A DNA stretch of 64,000 nt from Monodelphis domestica (lineage: Eukaryota > Chordata > Mammalia > Didelphimorphia > Didelphidae). The position numbers and the translations under genes are program-made. Shown piece after piece: positions 37,928 to 50,403 of this stretch. Numbering within the stretch: the stretch's first letter is position 1; every line of letters begins with the position of its first letter. The DNA lies in the NCBI RefSeq assembly GCF_027887165.1, contig NC_077229.1, positions 209,091,753-209,155,752 on the forward strand, read 5' to 3'. The notes under the pieces were generated by a model, which was given only the letters and a program-made list of their open reading frames with translations, was not told the origin of the DNA and did not search any database.

Positions 37928-40900
37928 TGAAACTGAAGTTCAGCTCCCTCTATGATCAGTAAAGATAGTCCACTTATCTGACTGCGTATTCAAATAATAT
38001 AATGTTTAATAACTAGTTGGGATTGGAGTTTTTCTCAGTTTCAGACCTGAGGCCAGGCCCCAGAGGCTGGCGAAGAGTTTGTCCCACTCCCGTCTACTCT
38101 CGTTGTTCTAATTCAGAATCTTAGCAGTACACAGAAAGAAAACAAGAACAAATCTAACCTTTAGAAGCCTGTGTCTTTGGGCTGAACCAAGAAGAGTATG
38201 CCACTCCAGACTGGGCTGAACAAGCTCCACTCTCCTCCAACACCAGGACGCAAGACTCCACCGGCAGGAAGGCAGTGCTAGTCACAAGACCCAACTGCCA
38301 CTCCCAGTTGGCCCTCTCCCACACAAACTGTTAGTCTAGTTTCCTTTCCACAATCGTCCCCTTTTTTGTTGTGATCTTCCCAAGGTCACATATTTATATT
38401 ATAGTTACCAATTTACTAAATCTACTCTAAGGATTCTTTGTGGGAAAGTAAGGGTAAGGGTAATTTTGGGGTTTTACATTAAATTCAGTACAATAAATGT
38501 TGAACAAAACTATTACAAAAATTTGAATCTTTGTGATAATACTACTTATTCTAAGTTAACTAAAACTAATACCTTATTTACAGAAATTATTTACATATAA
38601 TACAACAATACACATTGTTCCACATCATGATGTCAGTCAAATAGAAATATCTATTGATCTTTCTATTTGCCTAAGACCTTATGGAACTAACTATATACAT
38701 ATTTACATTTTGCATAAATACAATTTCAGACACTTGTTTATATAAACAAGGTCTTTCAATATGTTAGTGATTTTGCATTTTGTGTCTAATAGTGTTGTGT
38801 TGAATTAATACTTATCAAGTTTCTTCAGATTTCCACTTCTCATGTTGACTGATGGATCTCTTCTTTCTTCCATGTTATGTAGTGATGCATGCTATTTCCC
38901 TAATATGTGAAATTACTTTTGTTTTATTATTTCAACACACTCAATCTTACATATAAGTCTCATTTTCCATCTGTCCTCTAATATAAACAAATTTACAAGT
39001 TCAAAGTCTTAGCTGTCCATTTCAGCTTTTCCTCTTTGTTTCTTGTCTCTAGCATCTTTTCTTGATGCTTTTCCTCTGGGCTGGTTTAAAATCTTTTCCT
39101 CTGGGATGCTTTTCCTCTGGGGTGTTTTTCCTCTGGGATGCTTTTCCTCTGGGTTGCTTTTCCTCTGGGCTGGAAAGTTGTCTCAAACATTATGTGTCAC
39201 TATTATTTCTTTATGATGTGCTTTTATGTTAATCAGTTTTTGTTTTCATTTCTCAGCACTATCTGTTGTCTAATTATCTTCGATGTCTGTTACAGTGGTG
39301 TTGAACTTTTTCTGGTTTCACGTGGGAACAGTGAAACCATGAGTCTTTCCCTGCCACTTTTATAGCTGTTGGGGTAGTAAGCAATACTTCATGTGGTCCA
39401 CTCCATTTTATGTCTGTGGCCAATTTTCTATTGAAATTTTTTAAGTATACTATGTCTCCTGGTTTGATGTTGCGCAAATTGTAATCCAGGGTACTGTTTG
39501 TTGTATAAAGCCCATTTCATGTAATTCTGCTATTCTTGTCTGTAAAGCTTGTTATGTATTTTGTTAATTGACAATCTCCACCTATCATGTCAATGTAAGC
39601 TGGTTTACAGGTCCTTCCTTGCCAAATTTCATGTCCATATAGCACCTCAAATAGAAAGATGTGCAAATCTCCACTGGGTCATGTTCTAAGATGGAACAGA
39701 ACTAATGGCAGAATGTTTGTCCATTTTTGGTGTGTTTCTGCACAAAATTTTCCTATCAATGTTTTAATGTCTTTATTTAATCTTTCCACTTGCCCTGAAC
39801 TTTGGGGATGATATGGTGTGTGGTATGTTGCTTGTATTCCTAGATTTGTATAAATTTTATTTAATATTGACTGAGTAAAGTGACTTCCACAGTCTGAGTC
39901 CAATTTTGAGGGAATCCCAAATCTAGGTATGATTTATTTTAATAGGATTTTAACCACAAATGCTGCATTGTTCTTTTTGGAAGGAAAAACTTTTGGCCAT
40001 CTAGTCAGTCTGTCTATGATGACAAGGCAATACTTAAACCCTTTGTCTTTTGGCATATTGATAAAATCTATCTCTATGCATTCAAATGGAATATATGCTA
40101 AGGGACGACCTCCTAAGCCTTTAGTCTTATAAACTCCCTGATTGAATTGCATATAAATTTTACATTTTTGACAAATTCTTATGGCATAACAATGTTTGTG
40201 TTTGCTTTTTCTTGTGCATTTGCTATTGGTTGGAATTCTTCTACATAAGGATTTAAGGTTGACTTTTCTATTATATCATTGGTATTTTCTTTTGTAATAG
40301 CATCCCTGCTTTCCATGCCATTGTCTCCAGGAGGTCTGGTAATTTGAATGTTTCCTGTTATTGCATTGTCCTCCCCATTGGACCCTTCTATTGTTAGCTC
40401 ATATGCTTCAATTAATTCATTTACAGTTTGTCTATTACAGACTGTTGCCAGTTCTGTTTCTTCCTCTTTCTTTGTAGCTTGTTCCACTGTTCCAAAAATT
40501 TTCTCTTTAATCTCTGTTACATCATTATCTAATTGGAATTCTTCTTCTGTCTGTTCTTTAGTTTTATTTTGTGCTTTTGGAACACCAAGTTCTATTTGCA
40601 TGCAGTCTCCTTCCTTTTCATTTTTCCTTTTTCCTTTCCCATTTTTCCTTTTTGATGTTACCCCATGCACCTGGCTTCATAACTGACTTTGTTTGGCAGC
40701 ACCTGACACCACTTGAGAATAACGTGGCTTCACTCCTTGTTGGATGTACCTCTCCATGGCTCCTAAATTTGGTGCTTGCAATGAATTCTTGCAATTACAA
40801 TCACAACATTTTGCATTTGTTTGTGTATTATTGCTGCTATACTTTACATTGCTTTTCCAAGACCTCGGTTTGTTATTAGCTTGGAATAATTGTGCCTTTA

Positions 40901-42330
40901 AATAACAGTCTCGAACCATGTGACCCATTTTCCCACAGAGGAAACATCTGGGTAAATTTCTCCTTTGATTGCTTTGTGGGTAATTTCTTGTGGGTTTGTA
41001 CGATTGCAGAGTGGCTAGATTTTTTATTTCTTCAATTTCTTTATATTTACTTGAGCTATTTGCCTCCTTGAGCTTGGCTTTAAGCTCTTATATTATTTCA
41101 TCCTTTTCCTCTAGCATTTCTATATGACCTGAAAATATGTAAGTTGCAGTTTTTCTTAATCTTCTACACTTAGTGTTTCCCAATCTGGGCATTGAAGTTT
41201 AAAATATGATCTTATTGGTGTGTTACTGCCTTTCACAAATTGTCTCCTTATATGTTGGAGATTTTGTTCAGTTAAATTTTCAAATCCAAGCACATCCTCT
41301 ACTACTTCAATCACTCTATTGAGGAACTTTGATGGATGTTCCCCACTTTCCTGTCTCAATTTCTCAAAATTTTCCCCAAGAATCTGGTCTTTTTGAAAAA
41401 CTTTTCATTGCTTCTAATAGATCTTCTCTGGCCTTTCTTAGGTAACGTAGATTTTCGTTATTAGATAACTCTAAGTCTGTTCATTCCTCTGGCCATGATG
41501 TTAAATTTGGATTGTTTCTTGTTTCATCAAGGAATTGTTGTTTTTCCCTTTTTGAAAATAATTCTGAGAGAAGAATTGCAGTGTCCTGGAAATCTGGATC
41601 ATAAAGCCTAGTTGCTCTTTTAAATTCTTTTAAACATCTCATCGGTTCTGAAAACCAGGAAGGCATCCGTCTTTTCAGACTTTCAAGGTCAGCTGTTGTA
41701 AATGGTTTATGTGTTTTAATATGAATTATACCACTATCTGGTTGTAGGCTTGTTTGATTTCTTAGTGGCAATATTGGTATTCCACCTTCAGCCCCATCTG
41801 TATTTTGCTGAACTACATTGTTATTTTTAGGTATGTCTTTTTTGTGTGTTAATACCTTTGCCACATTGTTTCTCCTCAGTTAGTTGCTTAATCATTTCCT
41901 TTATTTGCATCATCTCCTCTTTCATGGCTAAAATCGTCACAGCCATTTCATTATCTTTTGCTTTTTTCCCCAAAATTAGATGCACACCTTTTTTTAGGGC
42001 ATAGTATAATTTGGTTACTACAAATAATGCTCCAGCATATGTGGGAATGAATGAAATCAAGCGATACATACTTATATTCAGCCATTGCAAACTTTCATAG
42101 ATGCTAAGCAGAAAATCAATATAATCCGGAATCATGACAAAAAATAAGTTGTAAAACATATACAAGAAATATGCAATCCAGGCTAGATTACCCATGGCAA
42201 GTAATAGTTTCTTTGCCGTCTTGTATCTTGAAAAGCCTCTTGCAGCAGAAAAAAAAAATTCATCATCAGTTTGCAATAGAATTGCAATGAGAGATCTCAT
42301 AAAACTGCCCAAGCACCTTTATGAAGGTGT
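37928..42330 (-). mobile_element. Broken endogenous retrovirus (class I-like), 3' LTR to gag
   Basis: Fossil remnant on the opposite strand to its neighbours. The 3' LTR is about 37928-38352, with a polypurine-type tract just outside it (revcomp of ccccttttttgttg). Integrase pieces are at 39274-39477 (C-terminal domain, [15 protein letters not shown]) and 39679-40152 (core, PYHPQSSGQVERLNK). Nucleocapsid with a zinc-knuckle remnant is near 40677-40928, capsid at 41156-41864, and the gag N-terminus at 41827-42312 with several hydrophobic segments (FYNLFFVMIPDYIDFLL). Reverse transcriptase is missing between integrase and gag. No 5' LTR was found, so the 5' end seems lost. It is broken in many places. 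Confidence 0.8.
39062..39175. repeat. Short tandem repeat, about 17 bp, six copies
   Basis: Imperfect copies of gatgcttttcctctggg lie in the 3' part of the minus-strand retroviral remnant. On its sense strand the unit is purine-rich (cagaggaaaagc). Confidence 0.9.
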
Positions 42331-42489
42331 GAAGGAGGGGTGAGGGCCTTGGAATCAAAGAATGAAACCTTTGATTTTCCAGACCCTGATGTTTTAATGC
42401 CAGCAATCCCTATACATTCACCACCACCACCACCCACATAGTAAGGAACCTCATGTCACTTTAAAGGTGGGAAATTCATACTGATTGTC

Positions 42490-45400
42490 TTTTGGACCCT
42501 AGGGAGTCTAGATCAGTTTTGGTAAGCAAACCAGATGCAAATGTGACTATTGGCTCTCAAAATGTAGTAGGTATATCAGGAAAACCTTTAAAGATCTCAA
42601 AACTTTCTCCTCTCATGGTATGCATGGGACCCCTAACTGTTGAACATTCTTTTCTTTTAATGCCTGGGTCCCCCACAAACTTGCTGGTGAGAGATTTACG
42701 ATGCAAACTACAAGCCACAATAATTTGTGCCCCAGATGGCTCTTTATCATTGGAAGTACCTGAGGAATCTTTAAAATTACTCCCTGTAATTCTCTCAGAG
42801 AGCCAGGAGGCAAAAGAGCCTTCCACCTTTGAAATACTACAAATATACTGGAGTCTCTTTGGGCCACATCTTCTTCCAATGTAGGCTCTTAAATCAGTTG
42901 TTCCTGTGCATATTAAAACTAAATCTAGGCCACCTCCTTCCATTCCTCAGTATCCCCTCTCAAAGAAGGTAACTGAGGGCATTATCCCAGTAATAAACTC
43001 ATTAATTGACCAGAGAATAACAATCCCTTATAAATCTGAATACAACACACCCATCCAGTCTGTTAAAAAACCAAAAAGGGAGCCCAATTGCAAGCACCTC
43101 TATAGATTCATACAGGATTTGAGGGCTGTGAACAACCATGTTATAAATAGACACTCTGTAGTGTCCAACAATACATATAATTATATCTTCTATTCCTAGC
43201 ACAGCTACATACTTTACAGTAGTAGACTTGTGCTCAGCCTTCTTTTCCATACCCATACATGAGAACTCCAGGCATATCTTTGCTTTCACCTGGAAGTGTT
43301 CCCATGATACATGGAGTCATCGGCCACAAGGGTTCATGGAAAGCCCGAGTTTATTTGCACAATTTTTGAGCCAAGACACAGATAATATAACATTTAAAAA
43401 TAGAAAATTAATCAAATATGTACATGATCTACTCTTGCCATCAACAGATGCAGAAGCATGTCAGGAAGATAGTAAACACCTTCTTTTGGAATTGCACAAG
43501 AGATGTTATAATTAAAATGGTTGATGTTGTAAACTGTAGTGAGTTAAAATGGTGGAAGATATAAATTGTAGTAGATATAAGAGTGGGTGAGTAGATTTGA
43601 CCTCAGAAAATATGTTTCACTACAGTGTCTTGGTTTTTAAATCAAATATAAGGTGGTCGCCAGGGAATATATTCCCAAATTATGAATATGCCCAAGTCAA
43701 CTGGGTTTTATAGAGAATTTAATTAATAATACAAATGTGGAATTAAAGAAAAGGAGAAGGAGAGAGAAAATGGTATAAGAATCCTTAAGCCAACATGGCC
43801 TAGACCTGAGTCTTAAGAGAGAGAGTCAGTCAGTTTTTTATCACTCACCACAAGATTTGTCTTAAGCAAGGATGTCTGGGGAACAGAGTCTCCCCAGAGA
43901 GAGTTCCAGCCAGAGTCAGCCTCCCAAGGGACTTCTTCTCAAGAGATCTTAAAAGGGCCTCCTCCAAAAGGATCTATCTCCAAGCCTTTATCTCCAAGGA
44001 TCCAAGGATCTATATCCAAGGGAATCAAGGATCTATCTCCAAGGGAATCCCTTGCTCAAGAGATTCCTTTTCTTATATAGGGTTTTTTTTTCCTATGTCA
44101 CCTCCCCTAAGTTCTTCCATCTACCAATCACCATAGATGTTTTCTAAAAGACAGCCCATCTGAATTCCAGCTAAGCCGACTAATCCCCTCAGTAAGTCTG
44201 AACCAGAGAAAACACAGCTGAGTCGACTAATCCCATCAAGAGAAAACCTGCCTGACCTTTATAGGTACCTAGCATCCCATTGTATCAATTCTAAAAACAG
44301 GCATGGCTCAAAGAACTCCTTGCCTTATTATAAGCATGGGTCCAAGTACTTTCATTGTTTAGGAGGGGTTTTCTCCCCTAAAGCAGTCTTAAGTATGGGT
44401 GGAGTAGAGGTCCTCCCATTTCTGATCCCTGCGAATTCTAACATCAAAATGGGGAATTTTTCCAGTAGGGAATTTGTTCCAATGGAGGATTCCTCAATGT
44501 GGAAATTTTTAACATTCACAAGTCTGAGAAATTTCAAGATTTACAGAGAGGGCATAAGACATAAAAGGATAAAGTTCAGTGGTGTCTCCATAAAGTAGAA
44601 TATTTGGGGTTCATTCTGACTCCAGGTGCCTGCTCTATTTCTCCCAAACGAATTGAAAATATTCAAAATTTAAGTGCTCCTACCACTAAGAAACAGTTGA
44701 GAGCAATTTTAGGAGCAACAGGGTTTTGTAGACAATGGATTCCTTTCTTTCGGGAAATTACTAAAACCCTTATAGCACTAACAAGGGATTTGGTTCCTGA
44801 ACCACTGAAATTAGAGCCAGAACACTTGTCAGCTCTATCAGATCTAAAAAAGGCTATCCTGTCTACCCCTGCTCTAGGCATCCCAGATTACAATAAGCCA
44901 TTTACTTTGTACATACATGAGCGAAGAGGGGTAGCTTCAGGTGTTTTAAATCAGACTTTGCAGCCTTCTCGTCACCCAATTGCTTATTATTCTGTGCAAC
45001 TGGACCCAGTAGCATCAGGAGCACCACCATGTCTTAGAGGAGTAGCTGCTATAGCCTTACTAGTGACAAAAATTGCTGATCTAGTATTGGGATTCCCATT
45101 AACAATTATGTGCCCACGTGAGGTAGAAGCATTTTTGTTAAGGCATAGAACACAGGCATTCTTGGATCAGCGAATTACAAGGTATGAAATAACCTTGTTA
45201 AATAGCGAAAACATTACCTTGAAATGCTGTACAACCCTTAACCCTGCCACCTTGCTTCCAGATGTACCAACTTCAAGAGAACCATTACACAGTTGTGAAA
45301 CACTAGTGTCCATGACAGAAAAGCCTTGAAATAATCTCTTGGACACTCCCTTAGACAACCCAGATCTGGTCTTATTTACTGATGGTTCTTCTTTTATGAG

Positions 45401-46847
45401 GGATGGCATATGCTACACTGGAGCTGCTGTAGTCACAAAATTTGCCATTGAGTGGTCACCTTCATTTCCCTCTAATATTAGCACTCAAGGTGAAGAACTC
45501 ATAGCTCTGAAACACGCCTGTATAATTGCCAAGGATAAAAAGGCAACAATTTATATGGATTCTAGATATGCTTTTGGCATTTGTCACTCAGTTGGGTTGC
45601 TATGGCTTCAGAGAGGATTTTTAACCTCATCTGGGAAATCCATAGTTAATGCAGAAATTATTAATGAAGTTCTTTCTGCTCTCCAACTGAAGCCCTAGCT
45701 GTATTTCATTGCTCTGTCCATACAGGTGGTACTGACCTTGTCTATAGGGGAAATGATCTAGCAGATGCTAGATGCTAGCAAAGCTAGCAGCCATAGAAGG
45801 GCCTGAATTAATTTTAAACATTAACAACTACTTATCACTTTAATTTATCACTTTCCTATAACGAAAAGGAAGTGGAAAAATGGAAACAAAAATTCAAAGC
45901 AGAACAGATTAATGGAGTATGGGTGTCATCTGAAGGAAAACCCCTGCTTCCTAGAAGTTTCTATCACCAAATTTGCCAATCTATTCATATAAATGGTCAC
46001 TTTGGCAACCAGGGCATTGTGGACTCTGTTAAGAGAATATGGATAGCCCCTGGTATAACTACTATAGCCTCTAAAGTGTATACAGCCTGCTCTACCTGCC
46101 AGGCATATAACCAACATTTCATTTTGTGGCAAAGCCTTTGGTGAGCGTCCTCTGGCTTATACACCTTTTGAGCACCTGCAGATAGATTTCATAACAATGC
46201 CAAAGGCTGGACATTGTGAATTTTGTCTAGTCATAGTGGATCAAGTGACCAGGTGGCCGGAAGAATTTCCTGTGACCCGAGCCACAGCAGCTTTTGTTGC
46301 TAAGGTACTTTTAAAAGAAATTATTCCTCGCTTTGGCCTGCCAGCATGTATTGATTCAGATAGAGGGAGTCATTTTACTGATTCTGTACAAAATCAGATA
46401 TATTCTTGCTTGGGGATAACTCCCAAATTTCATGTACCATATCATCCCCAGAGCTCAGGCCAAGTTGAAAGAATGAACAAAGAACTTAAAACTATGATTG
46501 GCAAATTATGCACTGAGACCCATTTAAAATGGCCTGAAATTCTCCTTCTGGCTCTATTTTATCTTAGAAGCAGGCCTAGAGGAGACCTATATATCTCACC
46601 ATTTGAGATGCTTTTTAGCCTATACAGGTTAAGCCTTTCTCCCCTGCATATACATCACTGTTAGGGGGAGATACTACTATTGCTTCCTATATACAGGAAC
46701 CCTTTCCATTTCTCTCTTCCTTAATCCCTTCCCTCTATATTAATTAAACCACTATAAAATTTCCAAACTGACTTGGGTATTTTATTTGGGATATTCCCTG
46801 GTGACCAAATTAATTTAGATTAAGTCATAACCCTAAAATTATCCTCA
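42490..46847 (+). mobile_element. Broken endogenous retrovirus: pol and LTR remnant, split by solo LTR
   Basis: Fossil pol region of gamma-like type. Order: protease end and start of reverse transcriptase (42492-43200), reverse transcriptase palm (43228-43499), a solo LTR insertion, then the reverse transcriptase/connection segment (44604-45330: RAILGATGFCRQWIPFF), RNase H (45339-45698: VLFTDGSSF), integrase zinc-binding part (45872-46144) and integrase core (46197-46664: DSDRGSHFTDSVQNQI, then SGQVERMNKELK). A truncated LTR 3' end follows (about 46680-46847). Envelope is absent. It has several breaks but long stretches of clear homology. Confidence 0.85.
43504..44545 (-). mobile_element. Solo LTR inside pol remnant
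   Basis: Flanked by an exact 4-bp duplication gaga (43500-43503 and 44546-44549), about 1042 bp. It is related to 48293-49307 (reverse) and 50460-51402. It carries the shared cacctcccctaagttcttcc block. Confidence 0.88.
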
Positions 46848-47760
46848 AATAATGAAGGCTATCTGTAGTTTTATGAAAAAATAAATGCTCCAAAACCCTC
46901 TTGAGAGGGTTTGAGAGGGAGAGAATTTTTCTCTAATTGCCAATTAGAACAACACTATGATACCAAGCTCCCCCCATCAGGTTGGCTAATATGACCCCCC
47001 CCCCAAATGGTCAATGTTGCAGGGGATGTGTAGGAAGTAGAAGACTCATACACTGTGGGTGGAGCTGTGAAATGATAGAAGTGCTCTGGAGTGCAACTGG
47101 GAAACATGTCCAAAGGCCTATCAAGTTGGGCATGTCCTTCCTTGGACCCAGCAATATTACTCTTGGTTCTATATGCCAAAGAGATCAAAGAAAGTGGAAG
47201 GGGACCTACTTCTACAAAAGAAAAAAAAATAAGTCCTGATAGTTGATCTTGGTGTGGTGGCAAGGGATTGGAATTCTTTGGAAGAGAACAGTATCCATTC
47301 AGTTGGTGAATGGGAGGTGTGGGGAGAAAGTGAAGAAAATGATTTGGATGGCAAAATGTCAGTAAAGGAACTTTACAGGGAAAAGGTCTTTGAGATACAT
47401 CTTTGTAAAATGAATGGAGAAATTAGGTTTAGATTAACATATTATACCCTATACCAAGAGAAATTCAAAATTAGTAAATGGCATATATGAAGAGGGAAAT
47501 TATAAATAAATTAGGTGTACATAGAACAGATCTCAGATCTATGAGTAAGACAAGAATTTAAGATCAAGCAAGAGATAGAGAACATTACATGATGTAAAAA
47601 TGAATCATTTTGATTATATTAAATTTAAAAGGGCTGTACATGCTGAGGTACCACCTCACACCTAGCAGACTGGCCAATATGTAGCAAAGGAAAGTGACAA
47701 ATGTTGGAGGGGATATGGCAAAATTGGGACATTAATGCATTGATGGTGGATTTGTAAAAG
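46848..47760 (+). mobile_element. Old L1 fragments, rearranged
   Basis: 46848-47320 encodes a diverged ORF2 C-terminal piece (GCVGSRRLIHCGWSCEM). 47320-47645 returns to an upstream ORF2 segment, and 47645-47760 again holds the tail region (ccacctcacacctagcagactgg). Two old L1 pieces or one rearranged copy are possible. Confidence 0.7.
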
Positions 47761-48024
47761 TTTGGATGTGTTTGCTTGTTTGTTGTCCTCTGTTGTCTCC
47801 TCTGTAGTCTGTTGCTTCTCTAAGTAGAAATTCTCCAGAGTCAAAGGCTTTTTCTTTTCTTTTTTTTTTTGGTAGTTATATAGTGTAGTTCGTGGGTGTT
47901 GTTGATCATCGCTTTTGTAAGGGGTAAAAGGGTTGGAGTTGATTATTTAAGAGTGTGGTTGCCAGGAATTTAAATTAATTCCAAAGAGATTTAAATTACA
48001 ATTTATTTACAAAATGTAGAAATA

Positions 48025-48199
48025 TTTTGATAGTCAGACCTAGAGATGGGAGGTCCTAGGTTCAAATCTAGCCTCAGACATTTCCCAGCTGTGTGACCCT
48101 GGGCAAGTCACTTAACGCCCATTGCCTAGCCCTTACCACTTTCTGCCTTGGAGCCAATACACAGTAGTGACTCCAAGACAGAAGGTAAGTGTTTAAAAA
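48025..48199 (+). mobile_element. CORE-SINE (marsupial MIR-like)
   Basis: Has the CORE word gtgtgaccctgggcaagtcac and the tail ttccttg-type end (ccaagacagaaggtaag) followed by an A-run. The target duplication aaatgtagaaata is at 48012-48024 and 48200-48212. Confidence 0.93.
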
Positions 48200-48292
48200 A
48201 AATGTAGAAATAGTGAAGTAAGAAATTAGAGAGAGGATAAGGTAAGATATCTAGCCTAAACCCTAAGTAATTTACTACCAGCCCCTGGGCAG

Positions 48293-49307
48293 TGTGAACC
48301 TTAAAAATTCTCAGACCATACTTCATAAGGTTAGGATTGTAAACCTTAAAAAATTCCCAGACCCTACTTCATAAGGTTGGGTTAAGACCATTCCCCACTT
48401 TAAACAATGAAGGAACTTAGATCAGGAATGTGAGACTTCTACTTAGATCAGGAATGTGAAGACCTCTACTCCACCCCTATTAAGCATACTTTAGGGGAAG
48501 ATAAAGTTGTAAACTCTTTTCTAAACAATGAAAAGTACTTAAACCCATACTTATAATAAGGCAAAAAGTTCTTAAGCTGTGCCTATTTTTAGGACTAATG
48601 CAAAAGGGTGCTAAGTACCTATAAAGGTCAGGCAACTTGTGAACTTACAAGGAGAAAAGAGGTGAGAACTTACTCAGAGATTCAAGTCTACTCAGGTGTG
48701 AATTACTCAAAAGATTAGTCTTCTTAGGTGTGAACTAAGAATGGTCTGTCCTTTGAAAAACATCTACTGTGATTGGTAGATGGGAGAACTTAGGGGAGGT
48801 GACATAGGAGAAAATTCCCTTTAAATAGGAGCTCAGATAGAGCTGAGGGGTTTTCTGATTGAGATTCAGATTCAGGATTGAGCTGGTGGAGTCAGCTGAG
48901 ATGAAGCTGGCCTGGTGACACTAGAATCCTTGCTTGAACAAATCTTGTGGTGAGTGATTAAGGACCGACTGATCTTTCTCTTAGGGCTTAGGCCTGGGTT
49001 GGCCAGGGTTGCCCTGGGCCAGCCTATACTTTTCTCATTATTTCCTTTTTTCCTCTCTTTCTCTCTTTCTTTAATTCCTCATTTGTATGAATTAAAATGT
49101 CTATAAAACCCAGCTGACTTGGGTATATTTAATAATTGGGAATTTTCCCCTGGTGACCACCTTATATTTGATTTAAACAAAACACTGTCTTGAAACCATA
49201 TTTTCAGCGGTCACAATTTACTCATCCACTCTTTTATATGCCACAATTTAAGGCTTCCACTATTTTAATCATTACAGTTTATGGCCTCAACTATTTTAAT
49301 TATTACA
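48293..49307 (+). mobile_element. Solo LTR nested in an opposed LTR
   Basis: 1015 bp with an exact 4-bp duplication gcag (48289-48292 and 49308-49311). Starts tgtgaacc, ends ttattaca. Related to 50460-51402 and 43504-44545. Confidence 0.85.
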
Positions 49308-49889
49308 GCAGGGAGAGTTAGTTCTTAGCCAAGGCCCTGGGGATGTAGACAATCCCTCTCAATAGGATAGTTCTTTCCTAAGGTTAGTCTCTTCTGAATA
49401 TCCAGCAGTTAAGAGTCAGCTTTTCACTCACCACGTGTCAGTCTAAAGGAACAGGGTCTCAGATCCAGTCAGCAGATCCTTCTGCTCCTCTTCACCAGAC
49501 TCAACTCAAAAACATGAAGAATTAATCTCTTCAGGAAGTTGTCACTCCCTTTTAAAGACATTTTCTCTTGCATCACTTCTTGTGTCTTCCCCAAATTTTG
49601 CATCTAACAATCACAGTTAATGCCCTGCTCTAGGACTGCCCAGAAGACAGTTGATTCTGATTTGTTACCCACTATTGGACATGTGGGTCACAGATGTCCC
49701 ACTCAATGATTAAGTGGGATGTTTACACTTTTGGTGATTAGATCTAAAAACGGGCAGATCTGCATATTCAACTTTTAAGTAGGGTGTTTGTACTTTTGGT
49801 GATTAAGACATAAAAATAGGCAGGGGTTACAATTTTAATCTTCACAATCAGGGGAGAGTTAATTTTAATCTTCACACTTTGTCAGTTTT

Positions 49890-50390
49890 TCCCTTCCCTT
49901 CCAAGACAGAAATCTGAGTGAGGAGAGCAGGCCTCAGAGCATGGTTTTGGCCCTGAGGCTATTTTTTGAGTCTCCTCCCTGTCTACTGTGTGCCGCCCCT
50001 CTCTACTCTGTCTCTTCACCCAAGGTCCTTGTTTCTCAGCTTCTTGGGGTCCCAAGTCTAGCTGCTCTCAGGGAGAAGTCTGTGGTGTTCTCAGCCAGCT
50101 CCCTAGAACCTAGAGATTGTCTTGGGTTCACTCTGATTCTGGCATGCTGACTAGCTCTGACTCTGGTGCCATAGTGGGGTTGGGGAGCGGTGATCAGCTC
50201 TCACTTTGGTGGGAATTATTTGACCCCCTTATAGCATGGAAATGGCCAAATCCTGCCTACCTTCCAGGCCATGTCCTACAGTGGAGCCCCTTCACTCATT
50301 TTTTTTGTCCTTTTAAGGCACTTTATAATGGTCAGAAGTGAGGAGAGGAAGAGCCTTGCTTCTACACTGTGGCCATCTTAACCCGGGAAG
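49890..50390 (-). mobile_element. L1 5' UTR fragment, inverted
   Basis: Read on the minus strand it begins cttcccgggttaagatggcc, the marsupial L1 5' end, and runs on into GC-rich 5' UTR text. Its 5' end abuts a plus-strand L1 3' segment at 50404, consistent with a twin-priming inversion. Confidence 0.65.
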
Positions 50391-50403
50391 GCCTGAATAC
50401 CGT

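Larger units (their letters stand above)
47954..49876 (-). mobile_element. LTR split by a SINE and by a younger LTR
   Basis: The outer parts (47954-48292 and 49308-49876) read as one reverse LTR related to 18530-19440. A SINE is at 48025-48199 and an opposed LTR at 48293-49307. The right border is approximate. Confidence 0.7.

Noticed and set aside
42418-42436. (CAC)n patch
   Set aside because: Only about six units; not informative.
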